Part shown: piece by piece, positions 28,242-39,873 of the stretch | Layout of the letters: each line of letters opens with the position of its first letter | Position numbering within the stretch: the first letter of the stretch is position 1 | Source of the DNA: Symsagittifera roscoffensis | Lineage: Eukaryota > Xenacoelomorpha > Acoela > Convolutidae | NCBI RefSeq assembly: GCF_963678635.1 | Contig: NC_087062.1 | Span: forward strand, 88,077,845-88,141,844 | Direction: 5' to 3' | DNA: 64,000 nucleotides | Made by a program: the position numbers and the translations under genes | Notes under the pieces: generated by a model | The model's database searches: none | What the model was told of the DNA's origin: nothing | The model's input: only the letters and a program-made list of their open reading frames with translations

Positions 28242-30036
28242 ACCCTCAATGATCCAGCTGTAGCTTAACCTCTATGGAATCAATTTTAACAAAATGACTA
28301 AACTTTCAAAATAGGGAAATTTTTTTCTTTTTAAAAATCAATCAGCACAAGCTTATTCCAGCACAAAGTGATGTTATTACAACTTTCCTAGAAATTAACA
28401 AAAAATGTGCTCGGTTGATCTAATTATTTCTTTTTTAATTTTATCTTCTTTTTTAATTTGGCCCGACTTTTTATGCCTTTTGAACGGTAGCCATTTTCAC
28501 TATAAACTTTTATTTCAGTTATCTTGATTAATACTTGATGCAGTAAACTTACAAATGAAAGTAAGTTGTCTTAATAATCATATAATAAGGTGATCATAAA
28601 AATTATCACGAACTAGTAACTCCTGCGTTCGTAGCAGTAAAGGATGAGGTGTAGCCTTGTTTATGAAAAACTAATTAAGCTATGAAATTGTGAAGAAAAC
28701 AAAACAAACATTTCTATGAAACGTAGCAAGGAAAAAAAATTGAGCCCAGATGTTCTTGATAACAATTTATTAGCAACTGCCTAAATTTGCAATTGAAGAA
28801 ATTCATATTATGTTCAAAAAAACCAGCTTTGTTTGAAACAGTTAAGTTTCTTCAAGAATATTTTTTGTGGTGACATAGATCTCATTTTGAAAAAAAATCA
28901 TGAAAGACAAAATTTGGCCATATCTTTTTAAAGCACGCTGTCGTTGACGAATTTGATGCAAACTGCAATTGCGTAACTACAATTGTTGTACATGGAATGT
29001 CAGTTCAGCTGGATGATGATTTTAATGCCGACTACAAGTTTTAAAAGCGAGAACAAGTTTTATGAACAAACTTGGAAATAAAAAATGGCTTTTTTCCTTA
29101 CCCTCCACCTCAATCAAACATGGATTTTATGGTGTAACGAGTTGTTTTACAAGGTTAATTAAGAATACCAAATATGTTTGCCATGGCCTAATTAGTCTGC
29201 ACGTCATTTTTCATAGCAATCGGAAAAAATGAACAGCAACATCAAATATAAAAATTTGCAGGATGGAAGGGGAACGGAAAAAGAGCCCAAAATATAATTT
29301 TATCACAAAATTTTTGTTTGAAAAAATGTTTTCAAGTTTGTTTGTAACTAATTTGCACAACGTGACCCACATAGCTCTAACTAATTTAGAAAAAAAAACT
29401 AAAGAAAGAATGAATGATACTGCCAAAAACACGGCAACCAAAAAAAGCACGTCTGCGAGAAAGTCTAGCCAATAAAACAGATACTGCATGGCAAAAAAAT
29501 CAAATTAGAAAATTTAGTTACGGCAGTAGTGCAAAAGAAGAAATGAATTTGGAAATTTTGGAAACAACATATCGTAAAAACAACGTCAAAAAATTTCAAC
29601 TAGCTTAAGATCTAGAAGATGACTCAATTTCAATTACTGATGTTGATAAGATACCTGTTTCTTTGAGCAAGTATTTTTTGAATTTGAGACTATCTCTTGC
29701 AAATTACTTGAAAGCTGCTTTCGATTAGAAGGCAATCGATACTGTATGAAAGTTTTTGGCCTTCAAGCAAACTAATAGTGAAGAACTTTTGGCCAGATTT
29801 AAAATCTAGCAAACTAAAAAACTTTACATTTTTATTGAAAAAAGTAAATTGATGTGTATATTTGATTTTATATAAGTAAAAACCCACCAGTATGTGAATT
29901 CGTATCAGCTGCATTGAATCGCCGTTTTACACGTTTTTTCGGACGCAGTTAAACATTGCGTACATTTTCTCAATGAATGAAAAATTAATAAAAATTATCT
30001 GCGATGGAAAAAACAGGCATATTTAATTGCTACTCG
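28242..30036. other. AT-rich unassigned sequence
   Basis: No gene I can support. Plus-strand frames between about 29260 and 30060 have protein-like stretches broken by stops (for example KYFLNLRLSLANYLKAAFD near 29670), perhaps an old transposon, but I recognise no family. About 80 bases at 29120-29205 recur inverted at 52538-52618. Confidence 0.3.
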
Positions 30037-31260
30037 TTATAAGCCCAGAACTCGAAAAAAATTCTGTCATATTACTTAAGTTTGTCACAAAAAAAATATG
30101 AGGCGCATCAATTTGAGAAGTTACCAGTGAATGCCATCAAAGTGTAGCGCATCAATACCACATTAATTTGAGAAGTTACCAGTGGATGTGATCAAAGTGT
30201 ACTTAGAAACGTGACCGAAAACGAAGACCTCAAAAAATCATTGAAAATCGTTTGATGCGGCTCAAGATATCCAACAAATTTCTTTTTTATAATATTATAG
30301 TTAAGTCATAAGTTAGCTGGTAAGAAAGAAATTGAGAAACTTGTTGATATGTTTTCAGGCAAGCTTAATTTTCAGCATCATATTGTTAAACTCAAACCGA
30401 ATTCGCAAAAGTTTATCACTACAGAACGTTTTCCGTTCTCGAATTTTTAAAGAGACTTTATAAAGCAGATATGGAAGCAGTATTGCTATATTAAATTTTA
30501 GTAGACGTGGAGTTGAAATGGAGTGGCGAAAAACAAAAATATACAAAATGGAGTATGGAATGTTCTCATCATGATTTGTTTATAGAATTCAATAAAACAT
30601 TCGAAATTCATACTCCTTGCTCCGACTTTTTGGCGTTTTATCACTTTATCAAAATTTATCAAAACAGATGCAAAAAAATTGAAATGACAAATAATTTTAA
30701 GAAATGATGCTCATTATTATTGAAATTTTTTGTCTGCAACTATCCTTAGTTTCGAAACCATGCGTGATAATTAAAATAGACAAATTCATTTGCTACCAGT
30801 TACAAAAGAAATGTAAGCCCAGAAATGTAAGCCATGTTACTGTAAGCCCAGATTTCGAACAAAAATTGTATCATAGCTCTTCAGCTTGTCACAAAGGGAA
30901 ATATGGCGCATCATTTTGAGAAATTACGAGTGGAAGCAATCAAATTGTAGCGCATCAATATCGCATCAGTTTGAAAAGTTACCAGTGGATGCAATCAAAT
31001 TGTAGTAGAAAACGCGAATAAAAATGAAGACATACAGCTAACGGGTTTGTAGCGTGTAGAATTGTAGATCATTCGAAATCGTTTGATGCGGCTCAAGATA
31101 TGCTACAAAGCTTTTTATATATCATAGTTAAGTCATAAGTTAGTTGTTAAGAAAATTTTGCGCAACTTGAAAATTGAGATATTCAAAACGAAATTATACA
31201 AAATGGAGTAACGGAGTTATACAAAACGAAGTTGACAAACAGTGAAATGTTCTCATAAGG
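30037..31260. repeat. Imperfect 0.8-kb-spaced duplication with nested repeats
   Basis: Segments near 30040-30330 and 30840-31140 align (taagcccaga, gcgcatca..ttgagaa, tcgtttgatgcggctcaaga, taagtcataagttag). Within each, a block of roughly 55 bases (ttgagaagttaccagtgga...) is itself doubled. Origin unknown. Confidence 0.55.
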
Positions 31261-31323
31261 GCATTTTTTGCTTTCAGTTAATATGAAAACACAGTAGCTT
31301 TTTAAAAAAAAATGCGAGTGCAA

Positions 31324-31733
31324 TGAGTTAGGACCGAAGTGTATAACTCATAGAGTAATTTCGGATAGGGTACACCGTCTGCTCGTCACGCTATCTTATT
31401 TTCGGCCGGATAGATTCGTGCAACTTCTTAGTCTAATACCAATCCTAATCTTACTCTTATACTATCTAGTCTCAGGTTGTTTAACTAGTCTCTGCTAGGC
31501 TCAATAGATCTAGGGTATACTGGTTTATTGCGGCTGCTGAAGTACTCGGGAGAGTTCAACTAATTTCTAAGTTAAATTCAAACCTCTCTGGTGCTGAAAT
31601 TACAAGTAATTTCAGCACTTACAAATAAGTGGATGGTTAGTCAGATGGATCATGATTGGTTAATATTAAATACTTTACATTGGTAAAATATCTAATTTAT
31701 CCAATCATAAAATGTAGTTTAGATCAGGTTCCA
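31324..31733 (-). repeat. Left (3') LTR of copy 2
   Basis: 410 bases, plus strand tgagttaggaccgaagtg to gatcaggttcca. It carries the perfect 13-bp hairpin at 31591-31618. The interior side, sense aaaccggatggg, is only a weak polypurine tract. Confidence 0.85.
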
Positions 31734-33252
31734 CCCATCCGGTTTTTACAGAGTTTTTTTAGAATAGTCTTTCTGTAATTCAAAGGATGGATGATGGACG
31801 TTGGTATTTGGCGAACATCATATTTCTTCTGGGTTCTCTTGTTAGAGAAGTTCCAGGTTCAATCGTTGTGTCTTCTCATGACAACGACTGGGTTTTCGCA
31901 ACAAACTCAAATCTGATTTCAGAATGGTTGGCTATGTCAGGTTTTTCTGTTTCATTGGTGAGAACTTCTTTGTGTTTGATCTTGTCTGGGAATGGCGTGG
32001 AGATTGTGCGTGGAGGGGATGCCTGGTTTCTCGGATCTGTACGTATACTTGAACATCGAGGTGGTCATTGGTCTAGTTCAATGAAGTCCTTTTCTGCGAA
32101 GTCAAGTCGTACTCTAAATCCTTTGAGTTGTGTTTGTGAGCGGCATATCGATTGTGGTTGGCCATTCTTTTTCGAGTGTGGTGGGGTCGTTTTGTCTTTG
32201 GATGTTCGTCCTTGGTGTTGTATGCTGATCTATATATTGCATAATATAATTTACAATTTATAAAACTTTTATTAGTTTAATGTTTTTTAATTATGATTTT
32301 GGTTAGTTGTTTTCACAAAAACTTTTTGTTTTATTTCAGTTATTTTGAAGAGTTACTCACCCTTGAGTAGCTCTTATTAAAAATAGGAGTGTGTGTCACA
32401 AAGCGTGGATGTAGCGCGGTGGGTTAGGCCGGCTATAGAGCATGCTCAGGACGTCCTCTTCTGGTGGGTTAGGCCAGGAGTGGGAGTATGATTGCATGCG
32501 GTTTTTGTGAGAGGTCCTGTTATGTGACAACGTTTTATGTTGGGTTTGTTGTGGTTTTTCTTATGTTTTGTTGGTTGTGTCCTTTTTTCAAAAATCAAAT
32601 TGTTTGTGGTATGGGTTTGTCTTTCGACTTTTTTGTGTTTTATTATTTCTTTCTTAGACTTTTTAATAGTCTTCAAAAGAATAAATTATCCAGTTTTAAA
32701 CTGGGTTAATCCGGTTTGGGTACCGTTGGTTTCCTTTTCTTAGTCATGCTGTTATTCTATGATTTGTGGTGTTTAGTAAGCTGCGTTGGTTAGTAATGTT
32801 TAGTATATAATTCCTTTCCAACCGGGTTAAAGGAAAGTTTGAAACGTGGTATCTTATGTTAGAGTTGTTGAGTGTGAAAGCTTGAAACAGAAATTCATTA
32901 TTTTAAACAATTCTTCGTGGGCGAGCTGTGCGAGTGTGGATAGGATTTTTGTGTAAATGAATGAAAATATCAAAAGGTTAGTACTGCATTTTCGTTTTAT
33001 CAATTTATTACATAGGAATTCAAATTTTACTGCTATTTGTTGGGAAAAATTAAGTTACAAATTTTCATCATAATTAGATTTACTGCTTGTGGGGGAAAAA
33101 AATTTATAAAATAAATTACTGCATTGGTATTATATTTATTTAATTGTTGGTGCAAAAAATTAATAGAGTTTTAAACAGTTTTGAAGAAGTTTTCTATTTT
33201 TTATTTTTCTTTTGTGAATTTTTCAGATGATCGTTGGATGAAGGCTAAAATT
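31734..33252 (-). other. 3' region of copy 2 with an antisense 158-codon frame
   Basis: 32444-33252 aligns with copy 1 positions 1-806. 31734-32443 has no counterpart in the window. A plus-strand frame of 158 codons is open at 31787-32263, while the sense strand of the same stretch has protein-like pieces (for example RVRLDFAEKDFIELDQ) broken by stops. I cannot say which strand, if any, was coding. Confidence 0.35.
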
Positions 33253-33332
33253 CTAAAGAAGACATGGATAAAGAATGGTTAGTTTCTAATTTTTATTTTA
33301 ATTAGTTAATAATATGTATAATTCATACTTAC
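33253..33332 (-). promoter_or_regulatory. Candidate 80-nt intron after the 602-aa ORF, copy 2
   Basis: Sense TAG/GTAAGTAT follows the stop (33336-33338) by three bases, and a TCTTCTTTAG acceptor ends at 33253-33254. Matches the arrangement in copy 1 at 807-884. Confidence 0.45.
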
Positions 33333-33335
33333 CTA

Positions 33336-35144
33336 TTAGTCGTCGGGGAAGAAACCGTGGGGGAAGATGTCGTGGATGAGATCTGAAGTTGTTAGTAATT
33401 TAGCTAAGATGCGGATGATATTTTTAGTTTGAAGCAGTGGCCAAAGCAATTGAAGTGCTTTAATGGTGGTTAGTTCTTCAGTGCCAACTGCAAACTCATA
33501 AGGTGTGTTTTGGATTAGATTATATAATTTGTGATTGAATTTAGTGTTGTGGATGAATTCTAAAATGGGGATTTCTATAGGTTGAACAAATTCGTGTGGG
33601 ATAAGGAAGGGTCGGGATTCTTCTGCGTTGAAGGTCTTGGTGATGGGACAAAAAATATACATTTGGGTTATGGGATCATAATTTCGAAGAATACCATGAA
33701 GGTTAGTATCTTTAATGCAATATGTGAAGTTAAGAAAGAATGGTGAGGTGTATTTGGAATTGATGAATTGAAAACGGTGGTGTGGTTGTCTGGAGGGAGT
33801 GTGTAGGTCGAAGTGATTTTGGATAAAACGATAATATGTATATGTGTGAGTTTGTTTAGTGCGCAACATAATATCGTGTGAGCAGTGCAAATCTCTTTCA
33901 TGTGGTGCAAGGAAATGAAAGGTTAGTGAAAATAATTGGAAGCGTTCTTTAAAACTTTCGTAGACTTGCGTGTCTGTTAGTGCTTCTGAGATGATGTGGT
34001 CAAATTTGCGATCAAAGATATTGAGTGTAAATACATATGGTGTTTTAATGAAAAATTTTTCTGTGATTTGTGGGTTAGCGAAGCGGTCATCGTCTAAGAA
34101 TTGATCTTGGTTAGTTCTGATGATGTTATGATCGTAATATTCTAGCGTATATTCGTTAGCTCGGGGTGCAGTGTATGTTTTTAGTGATTTTTTATATCCG
34201 ATGTAAGTAAATTGTCTAGGTGTTAGTGGTGTAGTGAGTCGATATAGCATGTCCTTATTTCGTTCTATATCGATGTGAGTGTTAGATAAAGGTAAGCAAA
34301 GGGGATTAGTAAAATGATAATTTGAGGTCCAAGGAAGGGTAGGCATTAAAACGTGTTCGTCTACAAAACTACGTGTTTCGTTAGTGTCGTGAGGGGTGTT
34401 TAAGGTGTATTGTGGAAATGAGGGTAAGGTGATAGCTAAAAATTCTTTTGTGTTAGTGTGATTTGGATGATTTATATATTCACGGGCTGTTCCTGGTTTT
34501 GCTGGGAAAGGATGGTTGGGGAACTTTCTTTTAAAAGTGCGGTAAGCTCTATTAGTGCTGAGTGAAGATTCAGTAGATGTGGATGATGGTGCTAATGATT
34601 CGGTATAAACTGAAGAGGGTGTAGGGGTAGGAGGGTTGGATGAATCTATTGTGGATGAAATTTGGTTTATGGTGGGGGTGTCAAGGTGGTAGGGTTGTTG
34701 TTGTAGGGTAATGAAATTATCTAGTTCTGGGGAGATTTGGGGGGTATCTGGAGAATTGGATGATCGGTCTGAATGAAGTGAAGAGTAGGTTGGAGTGACT
34801 TGGGAAGCATAAGAGGGTGTAGAATTGGTGGGGACAGGGTTATTTGGTAGTATTGTTTGAAAAGGGGGTTGGGAAAAAATTGAGGGGTTGGTGTGAAAAT
34901 TATTGGATGGAGATAGTTCAGAGTCGGCAAATTCATCGGGGGTTTCAATATTCGGGTTATTGAGTTGTGAGGTTGAGTATAAAACTGAGATGTGTGAATT
35001 AGTATCGGAATTCATGCCTGATGTTACATTACTGGTTGGGAAATCGGGTGGCGGGAAAGCAAAAAGTGGTATTATTGTAATTGGAGTAGTGAGGTTGGTT
35101 GGATGGGAATTTGAACGGTGTAGGGATCCAAGTTGTCGGCTCAT
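33336..35144 (-). CDS. 602-aa homologue of the 599-aa unknown protein
   Basis: Full-length counterpart of the copy 1 ORF at 888-2687, with the same disordered Ser/Pro/Thr N terminus (several small in-frame indels) and a closely conserved C-terminal 390 residues. The ATG overlaps the envelope-like stop as ATGA (35141-35144). Conservation is clearly stronger in the C-terminal part, as expected if that is the functional domain. Function not recognised. Confidence 0.75.
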   Translation of the reverse strand: MSRQLGSLHRSNSHPTNLTTPITIIPLFAFPPPDFPTSNVTSGMNSDTNSHISVLYSTSQLNNPNIETPDEFADSELSPSNNFHTNPSIFSQPPFQTILPNNPVPTNSTPSYASQVTPTYSSLHSDRSSNSPDTPQISPELDNFITLQQQPYHLDTPTINQISSTIDSSNPPTPTPSSVYTESLAPSSTSTESSLSTNRAYRTFKRKFPNHPFPAKPGTAREYINHPNHTNTKEFLAITLPSFPQYTLNTPHDTNETRSFVDEHVLMPTLPWTSNYHFTNPLCLPLSNTHIDIERNKDMLYRLTTPLTPRQFTYIGYKKSLKTYTAPRANEYTLEYYDHNIIRTNQDQFLDDDRFANPQITEKFFIKTPYVFTLNIFDRKFDHIISEALTDTQVYESFKERFQLFSLTFHFLAPHERDLHCSHDIMLRTKQTHTYTYYRFIQNHFDLHTPSRQPHHRFQFINSKYTSPFFLNFTYCIKDTNLHGILRNYDPITQMYIFCPITKTFNAEESRPFLIPHEFVQPIEIPILEFIHNTKFNHKLYNLIQNTPYEFAVGTEELTTIKALQLLWPLLQTKNIIRILAKLLTTSDLIHDIFPHGFFPDD

Positions 35145-37758
35145 CGTGGGCTAAAAAAACTATTATTTTGAGACTGAAAAGCGGTGGTATGGGGTTGTTC
35201 TATAATTTTTTCATAAGTATTTTCATCTTGTGAGTGGTGTGTCATTATATGTTGGATGGGACTTTGTGATATGGTTGGTCTAAAATTTGGATTATGTGTT
35301 ATTGCTAAATTTCGAAAATTACGTGGGACTAGGGATAATGGATGGTTATGTGGTAGGGGTGGTAACTGTGGTGCTGTTGGCGTTGTGTCTACATTGTTAT
35401 GTTCTTCGTCGTATGTGTTCTGTCTTGTTGCTATTTTTGTGTTGTATTCTTTTATTTGTGCATCTAAAAGAATTTTGTTTATTGATGTAGAAAAAATTCC
35501 AAAATATCCTGCAAATAGTATGCGTGCTACACTTGCTTGTCTGTTTACTTGTGTGTGTATAGCACATGTGTTGTAGATTCCTTTTAAAAGTGAGAAAAGA
35601 AATCCAATAAAGTTAAACATTGCGTATAAAATAGTCAGTTTTTCTAAGATGTAGTAGGGCCATCCTAGAAAATCAAGAATTTCATTCTTGAGTGTAACAA
35701 AGCTAAAAATATTGATAGGTGATATATCTTGGGGACGGTATTTTTCACCGTTTAGATATATATAATCTTTAATGTCTTTAAAATATCCGCTATAGTCTTG
35801 CGTATAGATGTCTGCAAATCCTGCGGTTTCGGCAAGTTTGCGTAAGTTTTGGTCAATTGATTGTCTTTGTATTGTGTCCATTTGTGTTAATAATTCTTGG
35901 AATTGTTGTGTTCTAATGTGATGTTGAATATCTGATTTTGAATATATTCCTATTGATTGTAAGTCTATATTTGGGTTTCGAGCAATAGCGCGAATGCTTT
36001 CTGGTGAAAATTTTTTGAGTGATTGCATTAATGTGGGATATGGGGTGAGAAGGTAATATTTATCTTCATCAGGGTTTAGTTGTACGACATTGTGGCTACT
36101 TTCTGATCCACATGGGACTGCGGTATCCCAGAAATAGGTTCTTCTTGAAAGTGTGTCAACGAAATGTACTTTATTCTTATAAAAGATAGGGATTCTTTTA
36201 TAGCATCGTTTGTCTTCAAAAACGTATAGTGGTGATACTTTTTTGGTACAAGTATAAAACCATAAAATGTTTCCTTCGTAGTCTAAAAAATTTGATCTAT
36301 TTCCTGATAGTAAATATCCTGCGTAGGGTATTTTTAATACTGCTAGTGCAAGTGATTGTAAAATTCGTGTTCTTTCTAATTCGCATAGTTGGTGTAGTGT
36401 TTCTAATTCGGAGAGTGACATTTCTTGAAAAATTCGGCTAATCGTGTAGTCTAGTTTCATATCTAAGTGAATATCATAGTGGATATTACCGAAATATGTA
36501 CTATTCATTAGTGATAGTTCTTGTAAACGTGTGCTTTGATCGTCTTGGGGCTTTAGATGTCCACCAGGTTGACCTGTTTTTTTTTGAAAATGAACTGGTA
36601 TGTATGATGTTCCTTCATTTGGCGGATGACTTGTGGCGTATGGGTCGACTTTTATTTTTCCAGTGGTCATGTCGAATCCTTTTTCGTATTCAACTAGTAT
36701 TTCGGAGTATTGTGTTTTGTGAAGTGGGTTTCTGTATTTACATGCAAGTTCTGTTTCTTGATATATTTGAAAACGTGTTAATTTATTTTCTATATTGTGA
36801 ATGTTTCTAAAATTAGAAATTATTTTTCGTAATGGATTTACTTGTTCATATGGTATTGATTGTATAAAATATTTTTCGTGAAATTTTATCATACGAGCGT
36901 GTATTTTTGCTACTTGAAATGTTGTACATGTGTCTTCGGGGAACCAAACAATTGTTGCTTGTGTTCGTGTTGTCGGGTCGCAATAACCTTGATCATTTTT
37001 ACAAGGTAATCTAATTCCTTGATAGATCATTGTAATGTCTGATAAATCTCGTGTGAGTTGAATTTTTTCGAGTTGTATTTTCCAATCGAAAAACATTATT
37101 TCTTGGTATCCTTTATTTTTGTGTCTGCTTTGCAGTTTGATGGATTATTTATACCAATGTGTGGTATCCAGTGTTTATCGTGCATGTCATAGGTTAATCG
37201 TCCGTGTGCGCCGTTATATGGGTACTTTTCATCTAATTTTATATGTCCTTGATGTCTTTCAAGTTCTGCTTGATGTACAGAATCTGAAAAAACTTGGAAA
37301 TATACTAACTTTCTATCTGTGTTTTTATTTTTTGTGATATTTAGTCGGAGTAACTCGTTTTTACAATCTTCGGGATTTAGATGTAAAAGTCGATCGATTT
37401 TACTCTGGTAGAATGATTCATGGTCAAGTCGGTTTTTATTTCCGTTTGAGACTTGTGAACAATGTACTTTCTTTTCGGAAAATGTTGCTGTGAATTTATA
37501 TCCGATAACTGTTGTTGCTCGGGCTTTTGAGTAAAGTGTTGCGATTACATTTGTAGTTTCTATGGCTTGTGGTTCTGTTTCGCATTGTGATACTTGATTT
37601 ATTGCATATTTGTGTAGTGTTTTTTGTTCGTTTTCTTCACAATCGTAATGTGTTACTAATAAATCTTGTGGTCCTGTGCGGGGGGAAAGGTTTATGTTTT
37701 GATTTGAGATTACTAGAAAAAGGAGTTGGAGAAAAATTAATAAGTTTAGAATATACAT
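35141..37758 (-). pseudogene. env: Envelope-like glycoprotein of copy 2, frameshifted
   Basis: Homologous throughout to the copy 1 envelope-like ORF. One base is missing between 37120 and 37121 relative to copy 1 (tttttgtg against tttttcgtg), which ends the N-terminal frame after 220 residues; the remaining 651 residues are open from an internal ATG at 37096. Signal peptide, Cys-rich ectodomain and both hydrophobic segments are recognisable in the two pieces. A 1-base homopolymer-edge change could also be a sequencing error. Confidence 0.75.
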
Positions 37759-38876
37759 GTGTATGATAATCCTGAATATGGGTTATAAAATGTGATGTAA
37801 CCAATTGTCTTTTTGGTGTATCTGTCGTATTTATATATTACTTCAGTTGTTATAAATGGTGGTGGTAGTGATTGAGCTGTTATATTTGGTGGGTTTAATG
37901 GGTAGGGATGTTGATTAATGTTGTTTAATTTAACTGTTATTTCAAACTTTAATTGTAAACTATTTTGTTGGAGTATTTGTATATTGTGTTCACGAATATC
38001 GTCGTGGATGTCTTGTCGATATTGTAGTCTATTGAGTGCCCAGTTGTGAAGGCGATTACATTCTAGGTGTTGTCCAAATAGTGGTGGAGGTGCTGTAAAT
38101 GTATTCCAATCTAGTCTTAAAGGAATAGTTGTTGATGATTGTTCTCGATATCTTGCGTCGAGATTATTTGGAAAATTTAAGTTAAAAGGTGTCGGTGAAA
38201 TTTGGCTAATTGATGGTGTTGATGGCAGTGATAATGTTTCCGTTAGTGATGAGGATGTTGTATCTGAAGAAATATCTATTGGGTCATTGGTTAAATTTGG
38301 TTCACCTTGTGTGAATGAATGTGTTGTCCAATATGGTAGTCGTGATGTTTGGTTTGGGGGATTGAAGGGATTTTCACGTATTTGTTCAGATGTTGGTGTT
38401 GAACCTAAGTAATCTGAGGGTAGGCTTGAGGTGCTACGTTGTGAAAGAAGTGTAGGGGTTTCTGGTAAGATACCAGTGGGGTTTTCTGGAGTGCTTTGTG
38501 ATGGGGATTGAGGTATTTCAAAATGAACTCGGGGAGTTTGAAAATTTCTATTTCTTCAAGGATGTATAATTTGTCTATTTATTTCGATTGTGTTTTGGTT
38601 TTGACTAGGATGTCGTATTCTACTTAGTTCTGGTGGTAGTGTTGGGTATAGATTATATGTTGGTTCACTTAAAGGTGCTTGCCGTTGAACGGGTTCTAGT
38701 GGTTCAGATAAGCGTGCGTGTCGTTCTTCAAAAGTATATGGGTTATCTTGAAAGGAAATTCGTGTAGATGTTTGAGGATTTTGGGTGGTTGAAGGTGTTG
38801 TTGGGTTATCTTGGGATGATGTCGGTGAAGACTGACTTTGTGACTGTTGGGTAGCAATTTTTGATAGCTTTTTGGT
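37746..38876 (-). CDS. Open frame of 376 codons without Met, copy 2
   Basis: Counterpart of 5290-6426. The frame is open from after a TAG at 38877-38879 to the stop at 37746-37748 and again has no ATG. Between about 38580 and 38520 copy 2 has lost one base and gained another, so about 20 residues are read in a different frame while the ORF as a whole stays open. Outside that patch differences are mostly at third codon positions. It overlaps the env start by 11 nt as in copy 1. Function unknown; spliced or non-AUG expression is inferred. Confidence 0.68.
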
Positions 38877-38885
38877 CTATTCTTT

Positions 38886-39074
38886 TTAGTGAAAAAGTTT
38901 ATGTTTATTATAGTATTCTTCTAAGAAAAGAATTAGGAGGATTGTTGCTAGAGCGAATGTGATGATTGCTTTCTTTATACATTTGCATATGGTCAAAATG
39001 AGGGATGATAGAAATGTTATGAAAATTACAAATAGTAAAAAAATATCAGTTCTACTGAAAATGGTTCGTATCAT
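38886..39074 (-). CDS. 62-aa hydrophobic peptide, copy 2
   Basis: Nearly identical to the copy 1 peptide at 6432-6620. The ATG overlaps the 76-aa ORF stop in ATGA (39071-39074). Confidence 0.5.
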   Translation of the reverse strand: MIRTIFSRTDIFLLFVIFITFLSSLILTICKCIKKAIITFALATILLILFLEEYYNKHKLFH

Positions 39075-39301
39075 TTAGAGAAGTTTTGTGAATCGTACCT
39101 GTGGATATAATCAAGGGCTTTTGAAAGTTGGAGGAATATTTCAAATATGGAATAGAAAATTAAAAAAATATTGCAAAAAATGATTAAGATTATTACAAAA
39201 GATTCAAAGATATCAAAAAGAAATATTATAAAAGTTTTAAGTATCGTAAAAAATTGTTTGAGGTTTGTGATAATTATAGTGACTGATTGAGAGAAGAGCA
39301 T
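39071..39301 (-). CDS. 76-aa hydrophobic peptide, copy 2 (intact)
   Basis: An ORF with a long Ile/Phe/Leu-rich central segment (about residues 15-60) that could cross a membrane once or twice, and a polar C terminus. It overlaps the next ORF by ATGA. The copy 1 version is frameshifted. No family recognised; membrane location is inferred from composition only. Confidence 0.45.
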   Translation of the reverse strand: MLFSQSVTIIITNLKQFFTILKTFIIFLFDIFESFVIILIIFCNIFLIFYSIFEIFLQLSKALDYIHRYDSQNFSK

Positions 39302-39873
39302 TTACGAAATGACTTCTTGATCGAATATTTTTTGTTGTTTGGGGCAATTTTCAAGTGTGGTCGGATTATTTATTGGTTTTTTTGACAAGTGGGTTGAGTT
39401 TTGTGAAAAATTGTTGGGGGCAATTTTTATGGTGATCGGGAGGTCGTCTTTTTCTTTATTTTTATTTGTCAAATGATCCGGGGTATGGTGAGATTTTTGT
39501 ACTTTAGGCTAATTAAAATGTTCGTTTTGTTACTTTAGGCTAAGTTAACAGATTTGTTTGGGGGGTATTTGAGGTCTGAGTTGGGGAAATATTGTTGATC
39601 TTTGGGTTATTAGATAAGGGAGGGTTATAATATTATGGTGATATTTATTTTAGTTGTCAAGTTGGAGTGGTTTGCTTATTTTTGACCTGGAGGTCGTAAA
39701 ATTATAGTTATAGATATGCCTGGAGTTTTATATGGTTCGTCTAATTGATCTGAGTTTAAGTTAGAGAAGGTGACGGATTGGATGAATCCTATTGGTTTAA
39801 ATTTGAACTAGATTCATTGCGTGTTTGTCAGCATGTTATTTTGAAAAATGAAAATTCAAAATGTTTCAAAGGT
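39302..39873 (-). other. Spacer between pol and small ORFs, copy 2
   Basis: No coding frame; aligns with 6849-7447 of copy 1, including the doubled tactttaggctaa motif. Confidence 0.4.

Noticed and set aside
32405..32480. tRNA-derived SINE or tRNA-like gene near tagcgcggtgggttaggcc
   Set aside because: The A-box resemblance is good, but no B box or cloverleaf partner follows, and the motif ggtgggttaggcc simply repeats once in the element's 3' region.
38557..38559. An apparent nonsense codon (TGA for CGA) in the Met-less ORF of copy 2
   Set aside because: Upstream and downstream single-base indels mean this triplet is not read in frame; the ORF stays open.
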